A DNA stretch of 51,536 bases from Candidatus Krumholzibacteriota bacterium (GCA_024275485.1 JAJRZA010000097.1:1-51536), one strand, 5' to 3'; positions 27,669-37,703 are shown, counted from the stretch's first letter. The notes: generated by a model from the sequence alone, not told the origin. Program-made: numbers and translations.

Positions 27669-28118
27669 TCAGGCCCGCTGGATGGCCTGAATCATCTGAT
27701 CCAATTGCTGCAAAAACAATGACCGGTCTTTCTGGGCAAACGGAGGCGGCCCTCCCATCATGATTCCCTGCTCCCGCAATTGGGTCAACAGATGCCTCGT
27801 GGCCAGTGAATCGCCGACATTTTCGGGAGTGAAGGGTTTGCCTTTGTGACCGAGAACCCGGGAGCCCTTGTCAAGGCAGCGAGCGGCCAGGGGGATGTCG
27901 CCGGTGATGACGATGTCGTCGGGTCCCGCCTCATCCACAATCCAATCGTCGGCCTCATTCAACCCTTTCTCAACCACCACAAGTTTGACCGATTCGCCGG
28001 TTGGAAAGCGCATGTAGTTGTTGGCCACCAGGGTCACGGACAGACCGTAACGACTGGCGACTTTGTAGACTTCATTCTTGACGGGACAGGCGTCGGCATC
28101 GATGTAGATATGGAGCAT
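27669..28118 (-). CDS. YaiI/YqxD family protein (UPF0178/DUF188)
   Basis: A 149-residue protein of a widespread family with a PIN-like fold and no established biochemical role. Family signatures are present: 'IYIDADACPVKNEV' at the N terminus, 'DDWIVDEAGPDDIVITGDIP' in the middle with conserved acidic residues, then 'LAARCLDKG' and 'GKPFTPENVGDSLATR'. The acidic residues would suit metal binding, as in nucleases, but no activity is known to me. GAGGA lies just before the ATG at 28118. It is divergent from the FmdE-like gene. Confidence 0.92.
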   Translation of the reverse strand: MLHIYIDADACPVKNEVYKVASRYGLSVTLVANNYMRFPTGESVKLVVVEKGLNEADDWIVDEAGPDDIVITGDIPLAARCLDKGSRVLGHKGKPFTPENVGDSLATRHLLTQLREQGIMMGGPPPFAQKDRSLFLQQLDQMIQAIQRA

Positions 28119-28346
28119 TTCATCCTCTGCTGGGTCTCGATTTTCGTTCCAGCGACAGTGTACTTTATTGATGGCTTGATGTCCACCAATGCAAGGTTAT
28201 CAACTCCTCGATTTCATTGGCGGTAAATCAGAATGGCCCTAGATTAGCACCGCTGATCTATTCACTGGTTCATGGCGGAATCGATTGAGCCAATACCAGG
28301 GAGCTGCCTGCAAACCTGGCGTCTCCCGTCTTCAGGAGGAAAACCT

Positions 28347-28949
28347 TTGCAGACTCCCTCATTTTTCAATGATGCGCCAACCATCGAAATGATTGATCCC
28401 CTGGCGAATTTCCTGGGCGCGGTCACCGATGGCCACATCACCTACAGCTATGTCGATGCCGTGAAACTGGCCGGGCATTCCTGTCCCACCGTTGCCGGCG
28501 CCTACCTGATGACCAAGCTGGCCCTGGCACATCTTTACGGCGAAGAAACACCTGTGCGGGGAAACATCCAGGTTGAAATGAGCGATGCTGTGGATGACGG
28601 AGTGACCGGCGTGATCGGCAATGTGATCGGCCTGATGACCGGAGCTGCCGGATCGGGTGGTTTCAAGGGAATTGGCGGCAAATTCAATCGTGCGGGATTG
28701 CTGAAATTCGGCTCCGGAAAATCCCACACGGTGCAGTTCACAAGGATGGACAATGAGCAGACAATCGGGGCAAGTTTTGATGCTTCGGCAGTGCCGCCCG
28801 GAGCCGAGCAAATGCCGATGATGCAAAAGCTCATGAGTGGTGGCGGCAGCCCGGAAGACGTGGTTAAATTTGGCAAGTTGTGGCAAACAAGGGTCGCGAC
28901 CATAATGACTTCGCCCGAATTGTGGGAGCGTATGGTTGTGCTTGGCTGA
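28347..28949 (+). CDS. FmdE-like protein (formylmethanofuran dehydrogenase subunit E family)
   Basis: A 200-residue cytoplasmic protein with the FmdE-type core 'LAGHSCPTVAGAYLMTKLAL', whose Cys and His are the likely metal ligands, and 'GEETPVRGNIQVEMSD'. It lacks the C-terminal zinc ribbon that some family members carry. Family members occur with molybdoenzymes or stand alone in many bacteria; no formylmethanofuran pathway genes are in the window, so the role is open. I start at TTG 28347 because a perfect AGGAGG (28334-28339) is seven bases upstream; an in-frame start at 28272 has no such site. Confidence 0.8.
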   Translation: MQTPSFFNDAPTIEMIDPLANFLGAVTDGHITYSYVDAVKLAGHSCPTVAGAYLMTKLALAHLYGEETPVRGNIQVEMSDAVDDGVTGVIGNVIGLMTGAAGSGGFKGIGGKFNRAGLLKFGSGKSHTVQFTRMDNEQTIGASFDASAVPPGAEQMPMMQKLMSGGGSPEDVVKFGKLWQTRVATIMTSPELWERMVVLG

Positions 28950-28976
28950 GCTTGATCACCGATAGCGGGAGTAACC

Positions 28977-29937
28977 ATGAAGTTGTTTTTTCTTCTCCTT
29001 GCGCTGGCCATTTCACCATTCCAGGCCGACAGCCGAAGTGGAAAGGCCTGCCGGGGCGCAAATTCTGGACGCCAAGGGCGGCTTCCTGGTTACAGGTTTG
29101 ATCGACTGCTTTGCTGCCCTGAACCACCAGGGGCAGGCCAATGCCTTCCTCGCCATGGGCGTCACCTCCATCCTTGGGGTTGAGAGCACGCGGCGTGGGC
29201 CTCTGGACCGGGACTCGGACCCTTCGCCTCACATCTTCCTGTTGGGTGAGGTCGGGTACGAGGCCGCGCCTCTGGCTGAGCTGCTGGACGAGATTGAACA
29301 TGAAAAGGCCAAAGGCGCCGATGTCTTGCTGGCCATGTACCGCATCGACCCGGATCAAATGCTTCCCGAACTTGCCGCCGATACGAAAGCCGTTCAGGCT
29401 TACGGCGTAAAAATTGCAGCCGGCGGCGCTGCGCTCATTCCAACCCTGAGTCTGGATTATCTGGATCGACCAGGCCACGCCAATCCCTGGGAGGAACCGG
29501 TGGCGGCCATCCTCGATGCGCGCGATATCCATTGGCCGGCCGATCCCACCACCGGGGAACATGCCTATTCCGGTGACAAAGCGGCCGCCTACCGCACCAT
29601 TGCCCAGGCGGAGATGACCCTGGACGCCAACTACTTCCAGGCCGGTTGTCGGTATCTGGCCGGCAGTGGTGCCGATGTCTGGGGGACCATGCCCGGCATT
29701 TCCCTGCACCATGAGCTGGCGGCTCTGGTGGAAGTGGGGCACAGCCCCGTCAGGCCCTGGCCGCGGCCACCAGCAATCCCGCAGGAGTATTTAGCTGGAA
29801 CGACATAGGGTCCATCACGGTGGGCAAGCAAGCAGACCTGGTTGTCCTGGCTGCCGACCCAAGGCAGGATATTCAAAACCTGGGTTCCATCACCCAGACA
29901 GTGCTGAAAGGTGTGGTGCTGGAACGGGGGGACCTTC
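28977..29937 (+). pseudogene. exported amidohydrolase remnant with deletion and frameshifts
   Basis: Starts properly (ATG 28977, GGGAG upstream) with a signal peptide, MKLFFLLLALAISPFQA, then jumps frame after about 20 residues. The next frame carries amidohydrolase sequence ('GAQILDAKGGFLVTGLIDC', 'FLAMGVTSILGVE', 'WGTMPGISLHHELAALVE'). Near 29745 the frame shifts again to the typical C terminus ('ATSNPAGVFSWNDIGSITVG', 'KQADLVVLAADPRQDIQNL'). The usual N-terminal strand segment and the metal-binding HxH after 'GLIDC' are missing ('FAAL' instead), so an internal deletion is likely. The intact enzyme would hydrolyse amide or cyclic amide bonds in the periplasm. It is clearly non-functional as written. 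Confidence 0.75.
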
Positions 29938-30227
29938 TGGTGCCAACTCGCCCCTGCGGGTGGCGCGTCGTCTGGCCAAATTTGCCAGTTGGGGCTACGT
30001 GGTGGTGGCCAGTCAGTATCGTGGCAACATGGGTGGTGAAGGGCAGGAAGAATTTGGCGGAGCCGATGTTCACGAGGTCTTGAACCTGATCCCGTTGCTG
30101 GAATCCCTGCCGGGTGAGGTGGACGCAAGTCGCATCGGCATGATTGGTTTCAGTCGTGGAGGCTTATGGGCAGATCCGCAGTTGGCTGGGCAGGTATGTC
30201 AAGGATCTGGAGCCGCACGGGGATTGA
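29938..30227 (+). pseudogene. prolyl-oligopeptidase-type alpha/beta hydrolase remnant
   Basis: The first part reads 'SPLRVARRLAKFASWGYVVV', 'SQYRGNMGGEGQEEFGGADV' and 'DASRIGMIGFSRGGL', the oxyanion and nucleophile-elbow region (GFSRGG, catalytic serine) of S9-type peptidases or dienelactone-hydrolase-like enzymes. Immediately after the elbow the frame changes and the sequence reads 'QIRSWLGRYVKDLEPHGD' and stops at TGA 30225-30227, which looks like the authentic C terminus. The catalytic Asp/His region between them is missing, as is the N terminus. It abuts the amidohydrolase remnant directly, so two neighbouring genes have collapsed. Confidence 0.65.
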
Positions 30228-30263
30228 AACAAAGGGCGGATCCCGTTGGACCCGCCCTTTGTT
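30228..30263. terminator. terminator hairpin shared by convergent units
   Basis: A 12-bp perfect stem, AACAAAGGGCGG (30228-30239) with CCGCCCTTTGTT (30252-30263), and a 12-base loop. It lies 22 bases after the isocitrate dehydrogenase stop on the minus strand and right after the peptidase remnant on the plus strand. The U-run on the minus strand is interrupted (TTTGTTTC). Confidence 0.75.
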
Positions 30264-30285
30264 ATTCAGCTGCTGATTTTATCAA

Positions 30286-31566
<1,281 letters not shown>

Positions 31567-32514
31567 CTAGGATTTTTTAGCGGCAGGCAATTGGTCGAGT
31601 TTTTCGAGCACCCCTGCAAGGCCGTTGTCCACGTTGGCGCCGATCTCCTTCAGGGTCGCGGCGTGCTTGTCCAGGGCCGCGGCGTAGTAAACCGAAACAC
31701 AGTGACCGAACATGACGGGATCCGAGATCTTCATCATGGTCGCTTTCAGGTGCAGACTGAGCAGCACTCCGTCGTTCTTGGCCTCGGCAATGGTCTTGGC
31801 ATAGAAGGCACGTAGCGCAGCAACGTTCATCACCGAAGTATCGATAACTTCACCTTCCAGTAAAGCCACGCTTTTCTTCAAGACAGTGGTCTGGCCGCCG
31901 GTAGCCACAAATTCAATGCGCACATCGTCGGGCTTTTCCATGGTTGTCGAATTTTCGGTGCCGAAGAAATCCTTCTCCTGCATGTGGGCCACCCGGGCCT
32001 TGGAACCTGACTCGGGCCAGTCCTTCATCATGCGATGGGGATTTTTCTGGGCATTTTTCTTCACTGAAACCGCAGACCGACGGTCGGCGTTTCCTTCGCG
32101 CAACACCGGATTGACGGCAGAACCGAGCACCTTGGCAAAACGAGCCTGCAGGACTTTTTCAGCGTCGTTTCGGGCTTCTTCAGGATAGTTGGGGATGTCG
32201 TAGCCGTGGTCCTGCAACTCGGCAATGGCTGCCTGGAGCTGGGGAATGGAGGCGCTGATGTTGGGCAGCTTCAGGATATTGGCCTCCGGAGTCTTGACCA
32301 GCCTGCCGAGCATGGCCAGATTGTCGTCGATTTTCTGGTCGTCGGTGAGGTTGTCCGGGAAGTTGGCAATGATGCGTCCGGCGAGTGAAATATCGCTGGT
32401 TTCGATCTCGACGCCCGTGCCTTTGGCGAATCCCTGAACGATAGGCAGCAGAGAGTAGGTGGCCAGTGCAGGCGCTTCATCAATTTTCGTCCAGATGATT
32501 TTGGAGGATCCCAT
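31567..32514 (-). CDS. icd: monomeric NADP-isocitrate dehydrogenase, N-terminal part (ends at in-frame TAG)
   Basis: The first 315 residues of a monomeric isocitrate dehydrogenase. The start 'SSKIIWTKIDEAPALATYSL' and segments 'SDISLAGRIIANFP', 'KLPNISASIPQLQAAI' and 'ENSTTMEKPDDVRIEF' fit the family. It stops at 'LPAAKKS' followed by TAG, then the same frame continues with [15 protein letters not shown], the normal continuation. A single G-to-T change of GAG would create this TAG. The split is inside one structural domain of the enzyme, so the two pieces are unlikely to have evolved as separate subunits. A possible promoter lies just upstream (AGTCAA/ATTATA on the plus strand at 32623 and 32603), with a short 14-base spacer. 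Confidence 0.88.
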   Translation of the reverse strand: MGSSKIIWTKIDEAPALATYSLLPIVQGFAKGTGVEIETSDISLAGRIIANFPDNLTDDQKIDDNLAMLGRLVKTPEANILKLPNISASIPQLQAAIAELQDHGYDIPNYPEEARNDAEKVLQARFAKVLGSAVNPVLREGNADRRSAVSVKKNAQKNPHRMMKDWPESGSKARVAHMQEKDFFGTENSTTMEKPDDVRIEFVATGGQTTVLKKSVALLEGEVIDTSVMNVAALRAFYAKTIAEAKNDGVLLSLHLKATMMKISDPVMFGHCVSVYYAAALDKHAATLKEIGANVDNGLAGVLEKLDQLPAAKKS

Positions 32515-32602
32515 TTTGTTCCCTAGTCGTTGCAGAACATGACGATCGGGCCGGTCGGAATGACCAGTCGCAAGCGTACGAACTATATACTATGCAACAA
32601 CG

Positions 32603-32628
32603 ATTATATGGAGGCCGCTGATAGTCAA
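32603..32628 (-). promoter_or_regulatory. possible promoter of isocitrate dehydrogenase
   Basis: Read on the minus strand, TTGACT (32628-32623) is followed after 14 bases by TATAAT (32608-32603). Both hexamers are good, but the spacer is shorter than the usual 16-18. A second AT-rich element (GCATAGTATATAG) lies a few bases downstream and could serve instead. Confidence 0.35.
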
Positions 32629-32768
32629 CCCCGAGGATTGAAAACTCTGTTCAACAGGTCATCCAAAGTATGATTTGACGGATCCAGAGGCAGGGGCAGC
32701 CACTGGGAGTTGGGCGCCACCGGCATCAATCTGCGGGGACCGCCCAATAAAATGGAAAATGTCTTCAA
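32625..32768 (-). CDS. small ORF or gene remnant upstream of isocitrate dehydrogenase
   Basis: A 47-codon frame from TTG 32768 to TGA 32627-32625. The peptide is protein-like: 'TFSILLGGPRRLMPVAPNSQ' followed by 'WLPLPLDPSNHTLDDLLNR' and 'VFNPRG'. This could be the C terminus of a larger protein whose start was lost (a TAA precedes the frame by four codons), or a small leader protein. No ribosome-binding site stands out. I do not recognise it. Its stop codon overlaps the proposed -35 of isocitrate dehydrogenase. Confidence 0.35.
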   Translation of the reverse strand: MKTFSILLGGPRRLMPVAPNSQWLPLPLDPSNHTLDDLLNRVFNPRG

Positions 32769-32922
32769 TGTAGGACTTGATTAGCTGCCTAGGTGTCGGG
32801 TAAATGATTGGTAAATGGCAACATATCAACAGGTTGTGTTCAAGACGGTGTTTTTGGCCCCTCCTTTGCAATTGAAGGGATAGGCTCCGCTCCTATTGAG
32901 TGGAATACAAAGGAGGCCAATC
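32769..32922. other. intergenic region before the small exported protein
   Basis: No gene is supported here. The stretch must hold the promoter of the gene at 32923 and includes the inverted elements GGCTCCGC / TCCTATTGAGTGG only weakly. A strong ribosome-binding site AGGAGG (32911-32916) closes it. Confidence 0.35.
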
Positions 32923-33348
32923 ATGAAAACCTTGAAAATGACTTTTTTGGGACTCTGTACTCTCGCCTTTTTTATCATCCCGATTGACGCCCTTGCCGGG
33001 TGGTCCAATGTTCGGCTCCGGGTCGTAATCCAGATTCCCCAGATCGGTGTGAACGTGTATTCCTCCGGTTGGCGTGGTACACATTCCAGTTCTTATGGGA
33101 GCTATCGACGGGAAATCCACCGCGTGACAAAGTGGGATCGCCGGGTGGCAGGAAAGTTGTCGCGGTACACCGGGATTTCCCGGCACAGCCTTCTTGAATA
33201 TCGTTCCAGGGGATACACCTGGGTGGAAATCGGACGCTGGTTGGATGTACCCAGAAAGTTGTTGAGGAAGGCCTTGAAGAATAACCGAGACGTTCGCTGT
33301 GCCGTGCCACCGCGAAGACATTCCACCAGGACAATAATAATCAGATAA
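32923..33348 (+). CDS. small exported basic protein, hypothetical
   Basis: A 141-residue protein with a clear signal peptide ('MTFLGLCTLAFFIIPIDALA' then G), so the mature part (~115 residues) is periplasmic or secreted. It is strongly basic, with many Arg/Lys and Tyr residues ('REIHRVTKWDRRVAGKLSRY', 'LRKALKNNRDVRC'). A segment 'TGISRHSLLEYRSRGYTWVE' followed by 'IGRWLDVPRKLL' is reminiscent of small helical repeats found in other exported proteins of unknown function. I chose ATG 32923 because AGGAGG is six bases upstream, rather than a longer in-frame start at 32896. A terminator follows 17 bases after the stop, so it is a single-gene unit. Confidence 0.7.
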   Translation: MKTLKMTFLGLCTLAFFIIPIDALAGWSNVRLRVVIQIPQIGVNVYSSGWRGTHSSSYGSYRREIHRVTKWDRRVAGKLSRYTGISRHSLLEYRSRGYTWVEIGRWLDVPRKLLRKALKNNRDVRCAVPPRRHSTRTIIIR

Positions 33349-33365
33349 CAAATTCAATCGGGACC

Positions 33366-33395
33366 GGGCCGGCATTGGTCCGGCCCAATTTTTTT
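33366..33395 (+). terminator. intrinsic terminator
   Basis: A GC-rich 7-bp stem, GGGCCGG (33366-33372) with CCGGCCC (33380-33386), a 7-base loop and a run of seven T (33389-33395). It ends the small exported protein gene. Confidence 0.88.
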
Positions 33396-33405
33396 ATTCC
33401 CACTC

Positions 33406-34365
33406 CTAATATTTGGGAGTTGCCCCAGTGCTGGAATCGATTTCATCCCCCGGCATGGGAGGGTGTCGTTTCAGCCGAAAAGTCGCCCAAACCGGAAAAT
33501 GATCCGAAGGGTATCGACCGTCCTTTTGAATTCTTTCGATGCCCGCGTCGATCCCCTCAAAAACAGCCGAGGTCAGGATCCAGTCAATGCGCCCTCGGCC
33601 GGCTTTGCCGGTGAATCCGTGAAAAGTCCCTTCGCCTTGCATGCGCTGCTCCCTTGAAGCGAAGAACCAGGAATCACGCAATGCCATATCCGCCAGGTAA
33701 CCATCTTCGGCGAGGATGCGATATGGCGGACTGTCACTCGTGGTGGGCGCGTTGAAGTCGCCCATCAGTATGACCGGATACTCGCCGGCAAGCATGGCCA
33801 TGCGTTTTTGCAGCAGCAATGCCCCTTCGCGGCGAGCTTCTTCCCCCACGTGATCCATATGCGTGTTGAAAACAAAGATGGTGTCGGGGTTGCACCACCG
33901 GTCCCTGAGTTTCACCCAGGTGACGATGCGTGGGCAGGCGGCGTCCCAACCTTTGCTGCCGGGAACATCGGGCGTTTCGCTGAGCCAGAAGAAACCCTGA
34001 TCCAACAAATGGTAACGATCGTGACGGGTGAAGATGAGGCACATCTCGCCGGCCTGAACCCCGTCATCGCGACCTACCCCCGTGATCCGGTAACCGTAGA
34101 AGGCTTCGTTCAGTTCAACACCCTGATCCCAAAGACATTCCTGCACGCCAAAGATGGCCGGCTTGTGGTCACGAATGGCCCGGCGGACCAGATATCGACG
34201 ATGGTCCCAGCTGATATCCCCGTCGTTGGCGCCGGCGTACCTGATGTTGAAGCTCATCACAGTGGTGTCCACAGGCTTATCGCCGGCAGGGGCGGCGAGG
34301 GCCAAGGTGGCCGTCAGCAAAAGTGCGACAGCGGTGATTCGAAGGATGATTTTTTTTGCCTGCAT
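33406..34365 (-). CDS. exported endonuclease/exonuclease/phosphatase-family protein
   Basis: A 319-residue metal-dependent phosphodiesterase of the EEP superfamily, exported by an N-terminal signal peptide ('ILRITAVALLLTATLALAAP'). Superfamily motifs appear in order: 'TVMSFNIRYAG' (metal Asn), 'AIFGVQECLWDQG' (metal Glu), 'FVFNTHMDHVGEEARREGA', 'VILMGDFNAPTTS' (catalytic Asp/Asn) and the terminal 'YPSDHFPVWATFRL' (catalytic Asp-His). This set suits DNase I-like or sphingomyelinase-like activity; the substrate is unknown. The start at 34365 is chosen for the signal peptide; the frame extends upstream to 34533, but that part overlaps the divergent gene. It converges on the terminator at 33366-33395. 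Confidence 0.88.
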   Translation of the reverse strand: MQAKKIILRITAVALLLTATLALAAPAGDKPVDTTVMSFNIRYAGANDGDISWDHRRYLVRRAIRDHKPAIFGVQECLWDQGVELNEAFYGYRITGVGRDDGVQAGEMCLIFTRHDRYHLLDQGFFWLSETPDVPGSKGWDAACPRIVTWVKLRDRWCNPDTIFVFNTHMDHVGEEARREGALLLQKRMAMLAGEYPVILMGDFNAPTTSDSPPYRILAEDGYLADMALRDSWFFASREQRMQGEGTFHGFTGKAGRGRIDWILTSAVFEGIDAGIERIQKDGRYPSDHFPVWATFRLKRHPPMPGDEIDSSTGATPKY

Positions 34366-34516
34366 TCTGCCGCCTGGGGATAGAGAAAAAGTTGCAGTCA
34401 AGATAATAAAAACCCAGCCGGCTGGAAAACCATCTGGACAGGAAAGCCGGGGTTTGCATCCAGGGGTCTGGCTTGTTAAACTCGCTCCAGCCAAATCCCT
34501 TTGACCAGGAGTCACC

Positions 34517-37030
34517 ATGCCCGCCAACACCACAGCATCAGTACTTCAGCGTTTGCCGGCGAACCTGGTCATTTTTCTGACAGGATTCACTTGTCTGCTT
34601 TACGAAGTCAGTTGGAACCGACTGCTCTCCTTGGTTTTGGGTGCCACGGTGACCGCATCGACGGTGGTTTTGGCCACTTTCATGGCTGGATTTGGCACCG
34701 GCGCCTTCTTTTGGGGCAAAGTGGCGGACAAAAGATCTGCAGTGGGGCCTCTGCTGGCCGCTTTGCTGGCCGCCGTTGGCCTATTCAGCGGAGTCAACTA
34801 CGTGATGCTCACCAGGGTCGTCCCTGCAGTCTACGCAGGGATGACCGCCGGTGGTGCAAGCCTGGCAGCAGTGGATTCTGTGGTTTTTCTGTTGGCGGCG
34901 GCGCTCCTGTTCATTCCCGCCTTTTTCATGGGTGGGGTTTGTCCTCTGGTCAGCAAGTTGGCGGTGTCCTCGGAAGAAGGTATGGCGCAAATTCTCGGCA
35001 GGCTTTACGCCGTGGAAACCTTGGGCAGCACCCTGGGTGGCTTGCTGACTGGTTTTTTTCTGCTGGGCACACTCGGGCAACAGGGAACCATCATGGCGGC
35101 CGCAACGGTGAACTTATTGCTGGCTGGCTGGCTGGCTTTGGACCCGACTTTCCGCTTGCGGGCCGCAGGCCCCACAGCACCCGAGGAAGGGAAAATTTCC
35201 GCTCCCGCACCAAACCCCGTGCAACACTCCGCCTTGTTGGGTGCATTCATCTGCGGACTGTCGGTCCTCGCCCTGCAGATCCTTTGGATGCGCATGTTTC
35301 GCATCTACCTGACCAACACCAGTTATACTTTTGCCCTGGTCTCTTCGGTGGCGATTATGGGACTGTTTGCCGGAAGTGCCTTGTATGGTCGCCGACCCGA
35401 GACAGGAAAAGATCCTCGCTGGTCCATGTTCAAAGCGGTTCTAGGTGTAATGTTGAGCACCGGGGCCGGGTTGGTTTTGCTGATCAATTTGCCGGAGCTG
35501 TTGATGTTCCCCTTCACTTCGATAATGGGCAGTCCATTGGCGCGAGCCCTTGTTCTGCCTTTTGTGGCAGCCCTCCTGATCATTTTTCCTCCTTCGGTAT
35601 TCTCCGGATATGCCTTCCCCCTGGCCTGTCGTATGTACGCCGGTGGGGTAGACAACGTCAGCCGCGATGTTGGGCTGGTGCTGATGGTCAATACTCTCGG
35701 AGCGGTTTTGGGTCCCTTGGCGGCGGCTTTTGTATTGTTGCCGCTGCTGGGCGCCACCATGTCGATTGTCTTGATTATGGCTCTGCTTGGCGCCGCGGCC
35801 TTGGTTCTGCTTCGTTGGCGAGGGACCGTCAAGGGCGGAGAGTATTACCGCAACTTTCTGTACGCGGGAGTTGTCGGGTTGCTGTTGGTGGTTGTTCTAT
35901 CACCGGATTGGCGGATTCTGCCCCCGTCATTCAGACGCTTTGACCGTGAGATTTTGTATTACCGTGAGTCGGTGGAAGGCACTTTGACCGTGGGGCGTGA
36001 CCGCGATACCCGCGCCCGCAGCAAGTACACCTACGTGAACAACAGTGCGGTGATCGGGTCAACCTACGATGCCGTCAAGGTCGTCAAAATGGTGGGGCAT
36101 TTTCCTTTCCTGCTGGGTCTTGAAGCCCGCCAGGTGCTGGTGATCGGATTTGGTATCGGAGTGACGACTTCGGCCATTGCCTCCCACCCGGAAGTGGAGT
36201 CCATCGAATGCGTGGAGCTGGTTCCCGGCTTGCGCGAGGCCGCCAAATATTACCGGGATATGAACCACGGCATCGTGGATGACCCACGGCTGAAAATCAT
36301 ACCCGGCGACGGCCGTCATTATCTTCAGACATCACCTCGCAAATATGACCTGATATCCTGCGATCCCACCCACCCTATTCTGGGGTCGGGCAGTCTTTAC
36401 ACCGCCGATTATTTTCAACAATGCCGTGATCACCTTAATCCCGGCGGCATGGTCAGCCAGTATTTGCCCTTGCACAAACTTCGTCCGGAAGAATTCCTGG
36501 GAATCATCAAGACTTTTGAATCGGTGTTTCCACACAGTACTGTTTGGCTGGGGCATTACCACGCGGTCCTGCTGGGCGGCGTCGATCCTTTGCAGATCCA
36601 GTTCCAGCAATGGGATGATAATGTGCAAAAGCTTGGCAAGGACCGGCATTTCTACGTAAATGCCTATCATCTGGCCGCAACCTTGATGCTCGACGGCCCG
36701 ACCATCCGGGAGTTGGGCGCTCAAAGCGCCATCAACACCGACGACAAGAGCTACACCGAGTTCTTCAACGTGGACTGCCTGCTGGAAGAAAACATCGGGT
36801 TCAATTTGCGCTTCCTCATGGATTCGCGCTGCGATGTTGGTGGGATTTTCAAAAATATTCCCCGTCCTGATCTTATGGGTCGATATCAGGAAGGCCATCG
36901 ATTGCTGACTGAAAGTCTCTATTTCAAATTGGAACGAGACGACCGGCGCAGCATGGATTTGTTGAAACAGGCCATTCGCGCCAACCCTGAGGACCAGGAA
37001 TATCCTTTCCTGCTCAAGTTGTATTTCTAG
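34517..37030 (+). CDS. spermidine-synthase-like protein fused to a polytopic membrane domain
   Basis: An 837-residue protein. Residues ~15-470 contain about 12-14 hydrophobic helices beginning 'LVIFLTGFTCLLYEVSWNRL', the N-terminal pattern of membrane-fused SpeE-like proteins. The C-terminal ~350 residues are a Rossmann methyltransferase-like domain: 'QVLVIGFGIGVTTSAIASHP' (SAM/dcSAM binding), 'ECVELVPGL', 'IIPGDGRHYLQTSPRKYDLI' and 'DPTHPILGSGSLYTADYFQQ'. Classical spermidine synthases have a conserved Asp pair here that binds the polyamine; 'DPTHP' retains one Asp. Similar fusions are common in environmental bacteria and their product is mostly untested, so aminopropyl transfer is inferred. 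It is divergently transcribed from the EEP-family gene and ends 16 bases before the convergent lipoprotein. Confidence 0.85.
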   Translation: MPANTTASVLQRLPANLVIFLTGFTCLLYEVSWNRLLSLVLGATVTASTVVLATFMAGFGTGAFFWGKVADKRSAVGPLLAALLAAVGLFSGVNYVMLTRVVPAVYAGMTAGGASLAAVDSVVFLLAAALLFIPAFFMGGVCPLVSKLAVSSEEGMAQILGRLYAVETLGSTLGGLLTGFFLLGTLGQQGTIMAAATVNLLLAGWLALDPTFRLRAAGPTAPEEGKISAPAPNPVQHSALLGAFICGLSVLALQILWMRMFRIYLTNTSYTFALVSSVAIMGLFAGSALYGRRPETGKDPRWSMFKAVLGVMLSTGAGLVLLINLPELLMFPFTSIMGSPLARALVLPFVAALLIIFPPSVFSGYAFPLACRMYAGGVDNVSRDVGLVLMVNTLGAVLGPLAAAFVLLPLLGATMSIVLIMALLGAAALVLLRWRGTVKGGEYYRNFLYAGVVGLLLVVVLSPDWRILPPSFRRFDREILYYRESVEGTLTVGRDRDTRARSKYTYVNNSAVIGSTYDAVKVVKMVGHFPFLLGLEARQVLVIGFGIGVTTSAIASHPEVESIECVELVPGLREAAKYYRDMNHGIVDDPRLKIIPGDGRHYLQTSPRKYDLISCDPTHPILGSGSLYTADYFQQCRDHLNPGGMVSQYLPLHKLRPEEFLGIIKTFESVFPHSTVWLGHYHAVLLGGVDPLQIQFQQWDDNVQKLGKDRHFYVNAYHLAATLMLDGPTIRELGAQSAINTDDKSYTEFFNVDCLLEENIGFNLRFLMDSRCDVGGIFKNIPRPDLMGRYQEGHRLLTESLYFKLERDDRRSMDLLKQAIRANPEDQEYPFLLKLYF

Positions 37031-37046
37031 CTATCCATCAACCCTG

Positions 37047-37703
37047 CTACCGGGCCCCGTGCACCATGTTCATCAAATCACCTTCCATAACCTCGGCAGT
37101 GGCTTGAGGTCCGGTCAGTTTAAAGAACAAACTGCCCTCAGGACCTTCCAGAACCACTCCAACGAGTCGGTAACCGGGGAGCAATTGGCCACCACCGGCC
37201 ATGGGGCGTCCGCCACCACTTTTGTAGCTGCCATTCAACGCCACCACATGCCCCGGCATGCCGTTGGCGGTGAAGGTGCTGCGCTGGATTTCCCGGGCTG
37301 GATCGCTTCCATCCGGCAGGGTGATTTGCCCGACCCAGCGTTCAAGGTTGGCTTCCACGCCACCGCCTGATTTGACACCGAAATAGAAAACATTCACTTC
37401 CGCATCGGCGGAATCTCCCGGCACGGGTGCCAAACGGAACTGGGCCTGGCGCATCCCCGATGGTTCCAGATTCTTCCAGTGGGAAGGTGGAGTGAAGGTG
37501 ATGCCGGCGACGGTGTTGCTGCCGGGCATGGGAGGTGGGTTGTCTTTGGAGTGGGTGGCGATGCGTGCGTCAGCCCCGTGCTTTGGGCTGCTTTGTTCTC
37601 CATAACCGGAATCCTCGCCGCCACAGGCAGCCAAGCACAGCAGGGAAATCATGGCAGCGGCCAACAGCGCCCGGGGCCTCGCGATTTTGATAGCAATTTT
37701 CAT
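37047..37703 (-). CDS. lipoprotein, hypothetical
   Basis: A 218-residue predicted lipoprotein. The N terminus 'ALLAAAMISLLCLAAC' ends in a lipobox (LAAC), so the cysteine would be lipidated and the protein held at the membrane. The mature part has a polar linker (Gly/Ser/Pro/His) and then a beta-rich domain with 'ITFTPPSHWKNLEPSGMRQA', 'EVNVFYFGVKSGGGVEANLE' and 'RWVGQITLPDGSDPA'. These patterns recur in uncharacterised lipoproteins of Planctomycetes- and FCB-type genomes. No enzymatic motif is visible. It starts 42 bases after the hybrid kinase stop and may be the last gene of the TonB receptor-YfiR-kinase operon. Confidence 0.75.
   Translation of the reverse strand: MKIAIKIARPRALLAAAMISLLCLAACGGEDSGYGEQSSPKHGADARIATHSKDNPPPMPGSNTVAGITFTPPSHWKNLEPSGMRQAQFRLAPVPGDSADAEVNVFYFGVKSGGGVEANLERWVGQITLPDGSDPAREIQRSTFTANGMPGHVVALNGSYKSGGGRPMAGGGQLLPGYRLVGVVLEGPEGSLFFKLTGPQATAEVMEGDLMNMVHGAR

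Noticed and set aside
33000-33334. Minus-strand frames opposite the small exported protein
   Set aside because: They are antisense to a gene with a strong ribosome-binding site, a signal peptide and its own terminator.
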